A DNA stretch of 64,000 nucleotides from Sordariomycetes sp. S80-01Y (GCA_037042185.1 JAXQJY010000033.1:248001-312000); one strand, 5' to 3'. Shown: positions 1 to 11,464, counted from the stretch's first letter. The notes: a model not told the origin generated them from the sequence alone. Numbers and translations: made by a program.

Positions 1-201
1 GTCGAGATGCCTCCCTAGCTCGTTGAAGTTGGCGACGGGTAAATCAAGTAGTCGTATCCAGAACGCCTGTCGTAAATGCAGCATTAGCCGAACTCCAGTC
101 CGTCCGCCTCTTCCACTTCTCTGAAAAGGTTTGAGTGTCAACCAATTCTCCTTTGAAATGTGCTTTGAGTCCATGCGTGCTCAGTCGCATGTGCTGACTG
201 C

Positions 202-852
202 TCAGCTAGAGCGAGATTCTGACCCAGAAGTACCTGGTCCCTTGGCTTGAGCTGCCAAATCTCTATCTTTGCGCCTCGCCCTCTCCATCCAGTTCCTAAT
301 CTGGCCATCATTCAGGCCCGTCTCGCTCGATATCGCGATCCTATGTTCCAGCTGTGGGTACGGATTGTCGCGATGGGTCTCATACCATTCCTTCAGCACA
401 CGTCTAACTCCATCAGGGAAGCTATGCCCACACCTTCTAAACGCCGGGTCAACAAATGGCGACGTGTTGGCCCCAAGTCCTTGTTTTGGTTTGGGCCGCT
501 CCTTGGCAGTTCTGGGCAGTTTCATCTTCGCGCTTTTCGTTGGCGCCATTTCTGCTTGCAATACCTTGGAGCCCCTCGACCGCTTGGGCTTGAGCGGGCT
601 CTCAAGGAGTGGAGGATCAGTCTTTCTCCTTTTGGCCGGTGCTAACTCTTCCTTGGGGGTCTCGGACTGTCTGGGCCGTTTGAGCTTGCTTCGCGGGGGC
701 GACGCGGTGCAAAGGTCATCCAAGGCAGGCGGAGGTGCCCCTGTCCGAGTATGTTGCGACCTCGATATGGGCTGCGTTGCTTGTGTGACCGGATCTGCAT
801 ACTCCTCAGACTCCGTTGATGATGACGCCTCCTCGCTTTGCACGCCAAACAT
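202..852 (-). CDS. Divergent TALE-type homeodomain protein
   Basis: Probable nuclear DNA-binding protein. From the first in-frame ATG (852) it has 216 residues. The frame stays open upstream to about 990, but only non-ATG codons lie there, so a missing 5' exon is possible. The middle is rich in Lys, Arg and Pro, with nuclear-localisation-like runs (KRPRQ, AKRRK). The last ~80 residues fit a homeodomain: FPDGVRRVLKEWYETH resembles helix 1 and its lead-in, DNPYPQ the TALE three-residue loop extension, and DGQIRNWMERARRKD helix 3. In helix 3 the family reads WFxNxR, whereas here it reads WMERAR, so the nearly invariant Asn51 is Arg and Phe49 is Met. It lies only ~210 bp (ATG to stop) downstream of the hfi1 stop on the same strand. 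The fold assignment is fairly sure; DNA-binding ability is uncertain. Confidence 0.6.
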   Translation of the reverse strand: MFGVQSEEASSSTESEEYADPVTQATQPISRSQHTRTGAPPPALDDLCTASPPRSKLKRPRQSETPKEELAPAKRRKTDPPLLESPLKPKRSRGSKVLQAEMAPTKSAKMKLPRTAKERPKPKQGLGANTSPFVDPAFRRCGHSFPDGVRRVLKEWYETHRDNPYPQLEHRIAISSETGLNDGQIRNWMERARRKDRDLAAQAKGPGTSGSESRSS

Positions 853-1062
853 CGGCGAAGTCCATCTCGACGCGAAGAGCTCTCCCCAATATTGAAGCTG
901 CTCGTCTCCCTGGCTTATAAACTCGTCAATAACCGAACTCTCAACCAAAGGTTTCGGAGTCGGTAGAAATCCCCCCGAAGAAGTTTCCTATCCCAAATCG
1001 GCAAGAGGCTCCGGACTCGGTGGTTGCAGACGGCTATCTTCCCAGGTGACCCTGACCCCCTT

Positions 1063-2476
1063 CTAGGAGGCGGCAGCCAAACAAGAATCCAAGAGTCCAT
1101 CGAGCATATCCTGATCGTTATTCTCGGCGCCATCCCACCACGGCGGTTCGTTGTCGATATCCATTGGGTCGATTCCATTTGGTAAGTCTTGGACTTCAGC
1201 ACCGTTGAGCTCAGCTGTCCAGTCGTCGGACGTGGCCTCTGGTGCTCGGTCGTGGGCGTACGTGTAGTCTTCCCAGCGTTCGAGCTCGCCCTCTCGATAA
1301 CCATACATGATTTGTGCCATGATTGTTGGGAAGGTCGCCATACCCGAGTCGCCAATTTCGAGGGCGAGGCGCATGTCCGCCATGCTGAGTGCCTCGCGCT
1401 CACTTGCGGCTTTCGACTCGATGGGAAGTAGTCCATTCTTGTCTCGTGTGAGCTTTCCGTGCTGTGCGGCGTCTTCCTCGGCGTGCAGCTGTTTGCCGTA
1501 GCCATACGTCTGCACCCACGTGGTTCCGACTCCGAAGCCTGCGCTACCAGCCTCTCCAGGGCCATTGCAGCGTGTCCGACTGAATATTTGTGTGAGGGCC
1601 TCCTTGATGAAGGTTTCTGTAGCGACCGTCATGAGGCTTGGAGCATCGGCGGTATGACCGCTGACGAGACCGGCTTCGTAACAAAACGGCAGCATCCGCC
1701 CACTGATGATGCCTTGGTCTGGGAACTCGCCTGATTCTACAGCCAACGGCGGGTTGAACCTTTTCCGAATCTCCAAATCAAAGTTCATGTTGTTCAATGT
1801 CCCTGTCGCGCTGGCAGGGGCGTCATTGTTCATAGCTGACGGCTTCCTCCGCGCATCCATGAAAGTATTGGCGAGGTTTTCGTATGGATCGAATTCGTTG
1901 TGCACGATATCTTTTATCCTCCTCCTGTCCTTTGCGGGTAGCTGCATGACACCCCCCTTTAACCTTCTCTCCTCCAAGTCGCCCTTGACGGGTTTGCTGC
2001 CCGGCGCAGTGGTGGGCTTGTCGTTAGCAGAGACCCACGGCGCAACTCCAGGCTCCGGGACTTCGCGGGACACATTTGCGATGATGGCGAGAATGAGTCG
2101 GTTATGGTGATGTTCTCTCTCGCCATTTGGGCTGGCGATGAGGGGATCAACGATAAGTGAGAACTCGGATTGGTTGAGACGGCCTGGTACAGATCAGCAC
2201 GGATTCACCTAACCTCCAACACTGCAGCCATGTCCAGCACTCACCAAATGCAAGATTTGCAATCGTCTCTTTGTATAATGCCCATTTGTCAGTAGGTATG
2301 AATGCCTTGACAGCTGCATAGTAAGGCTCCAGGTCTATCCGCGGTGGCATAGTGGTCTTCAGTGGCTTCTGTAAGCTCAAGCCATTGACATTGATACTCT
2401 TGTGGGAGAGCGTCGGCGTTTCGGCCGACACAGCCGGCCGGCTCAGCGCCGCCGGGTTGATATCGATGTCGGGCAT
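1063..2476 (-). CDS. hfi1: SAGA complex subunit Hfi1/Ada1
   Basis: Transcriptional coactivator of the SAGA histone acetyltransferase complex; in yeast Ada1 carries a histone fold that pairs with Taf12 in the core module. Two exons, 2245-2476 and 1063-2183, are joined across a 61 bp intron (donor GTGAGT, acceptor CAG), giving 450 residues. The join restores a continuous [12 protein letters not shown], the start of the SAGA-Tad1 domain. Further family-like blocks are [13 protein letters not shown] near the N-terminus, [11 protein letters not shown] in the middle, and [16 protein letters not shown] followed by [12 protein letters not shown] in the C-terminal half. The C-terminus is acidic ([15 protein letters not shown]). 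The first ATG is used because the upstream sequence has no open continuation. It is divergent from the GCP3 gene. Family assignment rests on recalled similarity and is strong. Confidence 0.85.
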
Positions 2477-3033
2477 CTTGTGATGGTTGCCGTCGAGAAG
2501 TCGTCGTCTGTGCAGCCAGGGGTGCCGCTACGTCGGTCGCGTCCGGCAGAGCAGCGCAGGGACGCGCATGCAGGTTTGCGAGGATAACGAGAAGGAAAAC
2601 TAAAGTCGGTGGTGCCGCGATCGCGATTTTGTGGTCAGCTCGATGAATCGGGCATGTTGGGGCGACCGAGTCGATGGGGAAGTTGAGGTCGTTGCGCCGC
2701 GGCTGACGCTTCGGGAGGGCGATTGACGGAGTGAGGTTGAAAATTGGTGGAGTCGGGAGGTTGAGTCGAGGGAATGTGATGTGAAGGTAGAGGTGACATC
2801 AGGCCCCGCATCATTTTGGTGATGGAGAAGGTGACTGCTACTTGCCGATTCCGGTGTCCACTGGCGCCTCGTGCCCCTCAAGTCGCGTCGCCGGGCACGC
2901 GTCTAGGAGACCTCAACTGACAACCTCAACAGCAAGTCGTTGTCGTTGAACTTGTCTTTCGTCTTTCCCACGCATCCGGAGAGCAACACTACAATCTCTC
3001 TTCTTGATTGAACTATCCCGCAACAATGCAGCC
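2477..3033. promoter_or_regulatory. Divergent promoter region of hfi1 and GCP3
   Basis: 557 bp between two start codons facing away from each other. It must hold both promoters. A 93-codon minus-strand frame inside it is low-complexity and resembles nothing known. I saw no clear TATA box. Confidence 0.5.
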
Positions 3034-5677
3034 ATGGCGCCTGACCGCGTATCCAATGCCATCGACAGCCTGATATCCCACCTGGTTCCTCGAGACCCAA
3101 ACGAGGATGAAGCAACCGCCCAGCAACGGCACGACTCATGCTTTGAGCTGGCCAAGACACTGATAGACAGGTACGGAACCTCCTTCAGCGCTCTCCATAA
3201 CCTAAACTAAGATCAATAGTCCCGCGTCACCCGCTGTTTCCTCCGATGTCAACCATGCCTCCGACCTCATCAAGCGCAAGCTCATTCATTCAAATCCGGG
3301 CCAAGCGCTCCGCTTCTCGAACCTCTACTCGCGTCTTCTTTCCCTCCCAGTTCTGGAAAACAAGTGGGCGATTCTATACCTCCTCTACCAATTAGCCGAT
3401 TCTCCAGACCCGAACGAGCCTCTCCCCCTCAGCCCAGTGAAACCCTCGGCGCCCAACTACCGCGAAGCCATCAGTAAGGATGCGGCTAGGCGGCATGGAC
3501 GAGAAAAATCGAGGGCCGCACAAGACTCTCCCATTCAAGATCAGGAGCAGTTCAAAGAGGCTTTCCAGCCGGAAGGATTAAAGAAGTTTCCGCAAAAGGA
3601 TGTCGGGGGAGCTGGTGCACCTGGCTCGCCAGAAGTGCCACAGCGCGACGTGTCACTTAAGTCAACCCTTCTGGCGAGCAACTACTCAGAGATCGACCCC
3701 CCGGAGACCGCTATTCTTCGAGACCTGCCCTTCACCTTCCAAGGACTATCTTCCACCTCCCTGCAATTCACGAAACCAGATACCCTCAAACTCCCCCCAA
3801 CATTGCCGCTTCCTCTGATATCTCTGTTGCACAAATTGGCGGAGCCATCGCTACTATATCGTCAACTTGACGCTTTTTGCAAAACACCAGCCCAAGGACT
3901 GTTGTGTCAGAGCTTGAGGGCCGCCATCGGCAACGAGCTACGGAGCTACCTCAGTCTTATCGCCACGCTCGAGGGGCAAATCCGCAGAGCGCTGTCCAGC
4001 ATCGACGAATCGGCACCAAGAGGAGGGATAGGCAAGGCTGGTGTCACGCTGAAGCGATGCGTCGTCTGGACCCGAGAAGCGACAATGGGCTTGCGGCTGA
4101 TGAGCCTTATAGCCGAGGAGTCCGAAAACAAGAAGGGAGGCCAACTCATATCGCTCATTCACAGTTTCTCCTCATCACACGGCGATCCAGTTGTGGCTGC
4201 GTTCGCCGAGAGACTGCTGGGCAGCTTCACGCGACCCTTCTATGACTTCCTGCGCCACTGGATCTACGATGGCGAGCTCTCAGATCCCTATCTAGAGTTC
4301 TTCGTTCGAGAGCAGGCTCCGAACAAAGACCCTACCAAACGGACAGTCAACGTCTGGGAGGACAAGTATGAAATCGCGAAAGACATGATACCAAGCATCA
4401 TAACCCAAGATTTTGCCCAAAAGATTTTCCTAATTGGCAAATCCCTCAATTTTATACGCCACAGTTGCGGAGACTCACTTTGGGTAGAGAATTACTCCAA
4501 AGATGCTTCTAAAGAACTACGTTACGGCGACACAGCAACTCTCGAGGCTTGGATCGACGAGGCGCACAAGACGACCATGAAGCGTTTGATTCATCTCATG
4601 GCAGACAAGTTCCACCTCTTCGAGCATCTGCAAGCATTGAAGAACTACATTTTGCTGGGCCAAGGAGATTTCATTGCCCTTCTTATGGAGTCATTGGCAC
4701 CGAACCTTGACAGGCCCGCCGGAGCGCAGTACCGCCACACGTTGACTGCTCAACTGGAGCACGCTATCCGCGGCTCCAATGCGCAACATGACTCTTCAGA
4801 GGTCTTGCGGCGTCTGGACGCCAGAATGTTGCAGCTCTCCCACGGTGATATCGGCTGGGACTGCTTCACGCTGGAGTACAAGATCGACGCGCCCGTTGAC
4901 GTCGTAGTCACGGAATGGGGGAACAGACAGTACTTGAAGGTCTTCAATTTCCTCTGGCGCATCAAACGCGTCGAGTTCGCTCTTCTATCAACATGGCGCA
5001 AATGCATGACGGGTGCGCGCGGTGTCCTTCAAAGCAACGACCCCACGGTCACCGAAACATGGAAGTCAACACGCGGTACCCTAGCCGAGATGATTCACTT
5101 CGTCGGTCAGTTGCAGTACTACATTCTATTCGAAGTCATCGAGTCCTCCTGGGGCGAGCTTCAGAAACGCATCTCCAAGGAAGACTGCACCCTTGACGAC
5201 CTCATCAAGGCTCATTCCAACTACCTCAACGACATTACACACAAAGGTCTCTTAGGGCCCAAACGCCGAGTTGGCGGTACGACAGAGGACGACGACCGCA
5301 CTTCCTACCTATCCCAACTGGGTGACCTTTTGCGATTCATGCTCAACTACCGCGACAGCGTCGACGGACTCTACTCGTGGTCCGTGTCAGACTTCACACG
5401 TCGTCAGGAGGCGGACATTCACAACTCTCTAGATCAAGACCCTCTTGCTTCCGAAGGAAATGTCAGCAGTGAGTTCCCGGTGCTGCAGGATCGTCTGAAG
5501 CAATTGGGTAGCAGCTTTAGGACGAGACTGCAGTTGCTGCTGGGCGACCTGGCGTATCAGCCTGATGTCGATATGAGGTTCTTGGGTGTGGCGATGAATT
5601 TCAATGATGTCTATCAGCCGGCGAGACGGAAGGCTAAGACTGCGGGGACTGGGAGTGCCAACACGTCCAAGGGATAG
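3034..5677 (+). CDS. spc98: Gamma-tubulin complex component 3 (Spc98/Alp6/GCP3)
   Basis: Core subunit of the gamma-tubulin small complex, which nucleates microtubules at the spindle pole body. Exons 3034-3170 and 3220-5677 are joined across a 49 bp intron (GTACGG...AATAG), making 864 residues, normal for GCP3. The ATG at 3034 sits in a good context (gccATGg); the earlier in-frame TTG at 3004 is not needed. The N-terminal ~75 residues include the split codon of LIDS. GCP N-domain signatures start at RDLPFTFQGLSS (about residue 215) and continue through LPLISLLHKLAEPSLLYRQL and LSLIATLEGQI. The C-domain includes FNFLWRIKRVEFAL and ILFEVIESSW, typical of the gamma-tubulin-binding half. No truncation or frameshift is seen. 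Confidence 0.9.
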
Positions 5678-8574
5678 GGTTCGATCGGGAAGTGCTATGC
5701 TATGCTATGCTATGCTGTGAGGCGGTCGGCAGGCAGAGCAGGTATGATGAAATATATGATTGAATGATTGGGATCCTCGAACGATGTTTACCTCATGTGG
5801 AATGCTGTTCCCCGCCAGTGCGGTTGGTTGTCTCACTCCCCACGGAGTGCTAGCTCTGGACAGTTGGGACGAGGGCAAAGGCTGGGGGGGGTGTGACTCG
5901 GCCACCGTGGTCTCAGAAATGTGGCATTCCAGGACGCTGTTGACTTTGAGCCAAGACGGGAGAGAAGCTTGATTGTTCTTGATTATTTTCGCCCCTCAAG
6001 CCCTGACCGCGCATGCGCTGGTCTGCGGGTTGTCAAAAGGGGACATCCGACCCTCGAGATGGATCAAGCAGAGGCATCTCGCAACGGCCGCCGCCATTGC
6101 GGATCAAGAGATGTTATTTTTCTCCCAGGCAACCTCTTTCAGATATCGTGTCCAGTCACCAGGAACTACAATGGCGTCAGCCACGGCGCCTAGCCACCAG
6201 ATCTTCACATCCTGCTCCCAGATCCAGCCAGTCCACATCGCCAAGCCGAGCTCCCAGATCCCATGAAATCATGAGGCCCACGCACGAAGGGTCTTTGAGC
6301 CGCTCTCCCACCAGCGGATCGCTTAGAACGATAGTCAGTGACACTCCAGGTTCCTTTGCGCACTTGATCGGCGACCGTTATCTGTCGTGGGATGTTCTGG
6401 GAGAGGCACAGCGTACGAGTGTGGACAGCGTAGATGACGCGTGAAAGGATGCGGCCGATGGAGAGCTTAACCCTAGGGCCGATCCTTGAGGAGCCACGGG
6501 TGAAAGAGTTTGTGGAACGTTTCTGGGGTTATGGTAACATTTGAATCAAGCAGAGAGACGGTATTATCATGGCACGGAATTGGCTCTGGTAGTCATATCT
6601 TACCCAGGTATCTGAAGGTATCGAGATGCTCTGACCGGCAGAAGTACTGTGATAGGGTACGGGCGGTTAGTAGATATTTCCGTCTGCCCGAATGCGTTGA
6701 GTCAGTGAGGGTCCGTGTCTTTTTGGAAATTCCGAAATGGCAGGCTTACTTGGTTGGCTCCTCCAATCCATCACTTCCTTCGTGGAACGCGCATCCCCTG
6801 TCCTGAGAAGGCCACATCAATTCGCACGGATTGAGAAGCCAGGGAGGGCGGGACGGGGATCCCTGAGGCGGAAAATACGCAGAGCATGAATGACCGAGTC
6901 CTGGATGCCATGACTGGGGAACAGACAGAATCGTGAAAAAGCTCATTTGCGCACAGTCGCGGTCGTCCCGGTGCCGCGGCCAGGTTCCGTCTGCTGTGGT
7001 GCGCTCCGTTGCTCAAACGCCCGCGAGCCACCCAATGGGCCCGCGAGGGAACGGGAGGAGCTCCAACAAAGACCTGGGGTTTCTGGTACAGTATTATGTT
7101 AGCCATGAGAGTGTCGGCTTTGCCCCCATACCACTCTGAGGCACAGGTGAGGAGTGAGGAAGCTCAGCGCGTGCGAGAGCTGAGTCTGCGTCAGCCTTGC
7201 TGCTCTGACCATCGGACCCAGTCCTTCTGGAACATTTTCACCCCTTCTTTAATGCTTGATTGACAAGTGCGTCCCAGAAGGGGGGGCGTCTGCCAGTGCC
7301 AGCGCCGGTGGTGGCCCCAGGCTAAACTCAGCGCCCCGCACGGGGAAGACGTCCCTGTCAAGCCGCGTCGGTAGAAATTTCCCAAACATTCGCGTCTGAA
7401 TCAGTCATCCATTCATCATGATGCTCGACCAAAGCAATGTCGGCGGGATCAGCGAGGGCGGTGTGGTTGTGCGGCCCAACCTGCTGGCAGGGTCATCGGT
7501 AGTAATAGCGTGTCCGCACCGCAGCCGAGCTGCTTAGCAGTCTTGCCTAGCAGGCCGATGCTCAACAGACCGATGCTCAGCAGGCAGAGGCCAAGGTACC
7601 GGCCACCGTGACGGTGTGAAACTGGAGGCGGCAGCTCGGGTCGATGCTGCTGACGTGGAACGCTGACCGGGACTCGGCGGATACTTGGGCGCTGGCGCCC
7701 TCACGGTGCCCTGCAAGCCCTGTTAGCTCGGTGTGTATTTCTGCGAGGCGGCGATTCAAGCCGCCGATACGGTGGCTGCACTGACACGTTCACCGTACTA
7801 TAGCACCTTAGCACTGCAAGTTGGGATGAGACGCAAAGGGAAGCCCCGGCGCAAGCCTCATCACCGCCCAACAGCCCAACAATCTCTTCCTTTTGTCGGC
7901 CGAGACACTCATTGAGAGAACAAGCACCGTCGGTCGCAGCCCAATCAATACCTCCCGCGAGGTCCTCCTGGACACTGGCAGGCAGGCAGGGCAGGGCAGG
8001 GCAGGTACCCGTAGCTGGGTAGCTGGGGCCGGCGCCATCTCAGGCTGCCCTCGCACACGCCCTGCCGGCCGCTTCTCCGTATTTCCCCAGACTTTCTTTT
8101 CCGTCGCCTCACTCCCCCCTTTCGCCCTTGGAAATCAATGCTGGTTTGCTGCGGCCACACCCCCCGGGTCTCTGCTCTGACCACTGGTCTTGTTTAGGCC
8201 CAGGCTATCCGTTCTCCCGGCGAATCTTGGGCTCTTGCTTGCTTGCCAAAGGGCACGTAGATAAAGAAGGCGTGCTCCGCCCTTCGCTTCCTCGTTCCTT
8301 CCTTCCCTTGTTCAATCGCTTCACCGAAGTTGCTTGCTTATTCCTGTCACTTGATCGTCCTTGACTGGTCTCCGTCTTCTATCATCCACAGGACTGCTGC
8401 AAAGACACACATCATCTTGTTGATTCACAAGTCGTCTCAAGCCGACACTTTTATCAGCCGAGCCTAGTTCCGGACACTTCGCCGAACTCTTCTCAACTCA
8501 CTCTTCCACGACCCTTGACTCGGTCCAGTACGTTCGAACTTCTCTCTGTACTGTTGGAAAGACCAGGCCCTAAC
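5678..8574. other. Long gene-poor region plus leader of the 80-residue ORF
   Basis: 2.9 kb without a recognisable protein. Open frames of 60-143 codons on both strands are compositionally biased and overlap each other. The start carries a (CTATG) repeat. From about 8080 to 8570 the plus strand becomes strongly C/T-rich with long pyrimidine runs (for example around 8277-8320), a common look of fungal promoters and leaders, probably serving the gene at 8575. Short GGCAG repeats lie at 7977-8006. No tRNA or transposon seen. Confidence 0.5.
5695..5716. repeat. (CTATG)n pentanucleotide microsatellite
   Basis: About four perfect tandem copies of CTATG begin 17 bp after the GCP3 stop codon, in its 3' untranslated region. 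Likely polymorphic. Confidence 0.85.
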
Positions 8575-8817
8575 ATGGCCGTCAGCGAACACAGCAAGAT
8601 GCCTTCCCGTCAAATCGTGGCTCCGGTGCCCATCTCCCCCAAACGCCGAACCCAGCCCGACCTCATCACCACCCTCAACGCGTCCCTCCTCTCGGCCAAC
8701 AACATCGAGCGTCGCCCCTCGACTCCCTGCCAGGATGACTACTCTGTTCCTGCTCCGCCACCACCCAGCCCTGTGAGCTTCCGCTCCGATGCTTGGCCTA
8801 CCAAAATCCGCGTCTAA
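8575..8817 (+). CDS. Small proline- and serine-rich hypothetical protein
   Basis: An 80-residue ORF starting at an ATG in fair context (aacATGg). I do not recognise the family. The protein is basic near the N-terminus (PISPKRRTQPD), has a short possible amphipathic stretch (LITTLNASLLSANNIE), then a Pro-rich tail (PAPPPPSPVSF) ending in DAWPTKIRV. No signal peptide or membrane segment is visible. The coding case rests on order-like composition, a long C/T-rich leader of several hundred bases upstream, and an AT-richer 3' flank. The frame extends upstream to 8515 through a non-ATG start, which I do not use. Could be spurious, but the promoter-like upstream region argues for a transcribed gene. 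Confidence 0.5.
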   Translation: MAVSEHSKMPSRQIVAPVPISPKRRTQPDLITTLNASLLSANNIERRPSTPCQDDYSVPAPPPPSPVSFRSDAWPTKIRV

Positions 8818-10066
8818 ACGGGTCTCCTGCGCTTACCCGGCGGACTTCTACGGGAGATGGGGGTTGGGAGTGAATGTATTATTACGAATCTGTTGTATGA
8901 TTTTCTGCACTAGACAGCGGGACACGGTTCATGGGTTTGCGATGCAGTGAATTTCGGGAGTTTGAGAGGGACACCAAATCAACAATGAGATTGAGCGACT
9001 GGTTCGTTACCAACCAAGGGAAGGGATTAGATTTCTTTTGCTACGGCAGTGTATCACACGCAATGCATTTATTTTATCTTACCTTTACCTTCATTTCCGT
9101 TTCCACGTACTATACCGCCTCATCTAGCTTTCATCCCGTGGTGGCATAATTCCCGTCTCGCAAGGCACAAAGCGAAGCGCCTTTCCTCGCAATAGGTCCG
9201 CAAGCTGCCAATCACACGGTCCAACAACCAGAACACAACATGATTCGTAAACCTGCGTGTGACAGCTCGGCTGAGCTTCCTCAGCTTGATGATACCTAGA
9301 CGATATAAAATTCACAAGCCGTGCCATGTACGTAGATCGATGTGGAACTTGTCCCGGATGATTTTCTGGAGGACACCCTTCGTCGGCTGTGACGCCTCGG
9401 TCCGAGCTGAGCTGGGAGGATCATTTGGTAAACGGCACTACATCCGGGACTTAGCAGAGGCCCATCAGGCTCGGAGCACAGAGTCTAGCTTGCGAGCTTC
9501 CGAAGAGTCAGGTTGGGGGTGTGGCCTGAAAGACTGAGGTGATGCGGATGCAACAGCCGAGGACCACAGCGTGGAGAGCTTCACCTCGGCATCCGCTAGC
9601 CCATCTAACAGCAGATGATATCACATGGCGCTTCCCCCCGTTCCTGCGAAGATGCTCTCAACCCCGAGAAAACCACTGGAGTCGATGGATCAATTGGAAC
9701 AATTGTCAGAGCATCAACCCTTGAAACTGATGTTGACATGTCCTGCCCACGTGCGTCAACCTCACATGCAGACACTCCACCGTCGCGTAAAAGCGGGTCC
9801 ACGCTGCCACTCTACGCGCCCAACGCGTGCCGTCGCGTCTCCCTCATCTCCCAGCCCGCGATTTCTGGCACAGCTCCCCACCTTTACAAGGGATGCACCT
9901 CCCGCTTCTTCAACTCACCGCACCGCATTGTTGTTCTTTCCCAAACTTCATCCCGCATCCCCTCTTGTTCTTGATCGTACCTTCCACTCCGAAATCACAA
10001 TTCCCCCATCAGCAATCCGCCATCCACCGCTCTGCTTCCAGGGAATCGAGAACAGGAAAACCCAGA
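8818..10066. other. Intergenic region, promoter side of cdt1
   Basis: 1.25 kb with no recognisable gene. The frame of cdt1 stays open upstream to 9827 with an in-frame ATG there, but that extension (Pro/His/Ser-rich) reads like translated C-rich leader. Confidence 0.45.
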
Positions 10067-11464
10067 ATGCCTCGCGTCGCCAAGCGCACAGCCGTTGAGC
10101 TCACGCCCACAACACCCTCCATCACGACCTTCGGACGCGTCTCCAAGACGAACACATTGAACACCACTCCAGCGAAGAAGGCGGTGGCGACCGACGTGCC
10201 TTCCAAGAAACGCAAGGCGAGTGTGGAGGAGGCGCAGAATGTCGAGCCAGAGCAAGCGGCCACGCGGTCGAAGCGTGCTTGCCGACGGACGCAGGAACCA
10301 CGCCTGAACGAGGTGAAGAAGGAGGATGTCAAGCTGGAGGAGAAGGCTATCAAGGGCAAGCGAGTCGCCAAAGCCCCCGCCCCGAGGCAATCAGCACACA
10401 AGCCCTCCGCCGATACCCTCATCACAAAATCGCGAGCCTCATCCCGCAAGGTTCAGACCCGAATTGACGCGACCTTCAAGCGCACCTCCCCCACCAACAA
10501 GACTGAGTTCTCTCCGCATCTGGCAGAGCTGGTCACCATCAACAAGGCTTTCGTCAAGACCACGCTGCTGCACATGGTACACGCGGGCAGCGCTGTGCCC
10601 GTCGATCTTAGAACGTTGCTGCCTAGCATCACATCTTCTTTCGGAAAGAGGGGCGTCACGATCGAGGACGTCAGACGCTGTGTTGGAATCCAATCCACAA
10701 AGGACCACGCAAGCCCCTTTGTGGTCTCCGATTATGGAAGAGGCAAGGTGTGTGTTGAGCTGGCCCGAGGCCTGAGCCTGGTCGATGTCAAGGAGGAGAA
10801 GCTCTGCAAACAGTTCGAACAGAACCTCAGAATCCTGGCGGGGGAGAAGGCCGAGGATGCCATGGACGTGGACATTCCCCTCGGCGCGCTCAGCCTGGGC
10901 GACCTCCCACAGGTCGAAGTCGCGAACCGCGAGCTGGGGGTCGGCTCGAACCCGCAGCTCAGAAAGGGCCACCAGGCCTTGACCTCCCTCCAACAAAGCG
11001 TCGCCGCTCAGAGGGAGGAAAAAATGGCCAAGGCCCAGGCACCGCCAACCCTCAACGCGGACGGCAGCAAAATGTCCCTCCTCGACCGTCTCCGCGCCAA
11101 ACAACTCCAAACGTCCGCAGCCTCCCCCGCTCTCACAGGCCCGGAAGCTGCCCGCCGCGCAGCCCTCAACCGCGTGCCCGACGTGGCGGCTACGCTAGCG
11201 ATGCTCTGTCTTTCCAAGCCTGCCAGCCTGCCCCGCCAGGCATTCACCATGGGCGTAGTGTTGGAGAAGCTGAAGGACAGCCTGAGAGTCCCCCTTAGCA
11301 GGGACGAGAGCATGGCGGCGGTGAGGCTGATTGCCGGGGAGGTCGCGCCAGAGTGGGTAAGGGTGTTGGTCATTGGGGGAAGGGAGAACGTTGTGTTGCA
11401 AAGAGGGGGTCAGCCCGGCGAGAGGGCCATCCAAGAGAGGGTTGATCAGTTGCTAGGTCAGTAA
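10067..11464 (+). CDS. cdt1: DNA replication licensing factor Cdt1
   Basis: Loads the MCM2-7 helicase onto origins in G1 together with ORC and Cdc6. Intronless, 465 residues from ATG 10067, whose protein start MPRVAKRTAVE is basic; the upstream in-frame ATG would add 80 low-complexity residues. The N-terminal ~145 residues are basic and disordered. A middle winged helix includes LAELVTINKAFVKTTLL and KRGVTIEDVRRCVGI. The C-terminal MCM-binding winged helix begins with the family hallmark SLLDRLRAKQ (about residue 346) and includes LPRQAFTMGVVLEKLKDS. Two PCNA-binding-like motifs are visible: PSITTFGRVSK (about residues 17-27) and QTRIDATF (130-137). PIP-type degrons in Cdt1 of other eukaryotes couple its destruction to S phase through CRL4-Cdt2; that role here is inference. 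Confidence 0.85.
   Translation: MPRVAKRTAVELTPTTPSITTFGRVSKTNTLNTTPAKKAVATDVPSKKRKASVEEAQNVEPEQAATRSKRACRRTQEPRLNEVKKEDVKLEEKAIKGKRVAKAPAPRQSAHKPSADTLITKSRASSRKVQTRIDATFKRTSPTNKTEFSPHLAELVTINKAFVKTTLLHMVHAGSAVPVDLRTLLPSITSSFGKRGVTIEDVRRCVGIQSTKDHASPFVVSDYGRGKVCVELARGLSLVDVKEEKLCKQFEQNLRILAGEKAEDAMDVDIPLGALSLGDLPQVEVANRELGVGSNPQLRKGHQALTSLQQSVAAQREEKMAKAQAPPTLNADGSKMSLLDRLRAKQLQTSAASPALTGPEAARRAALNRVPDVAATLAMLCLSKPASLPRQAFTMGVVLEKLKDSLRVPLSRDESMAAVRLIAGEVAPEWVRVLVIGGRENVVLQRGGQPGERAIQERVDQLLGQ

Noticed and set aside
9827-10066. 80-codon N-terminal extension of cdt1 with its own ATG
   Set aside because: The extension is low-complexity C-rich leader in translation; the basic MPRVAKR start is the more natural protein start.
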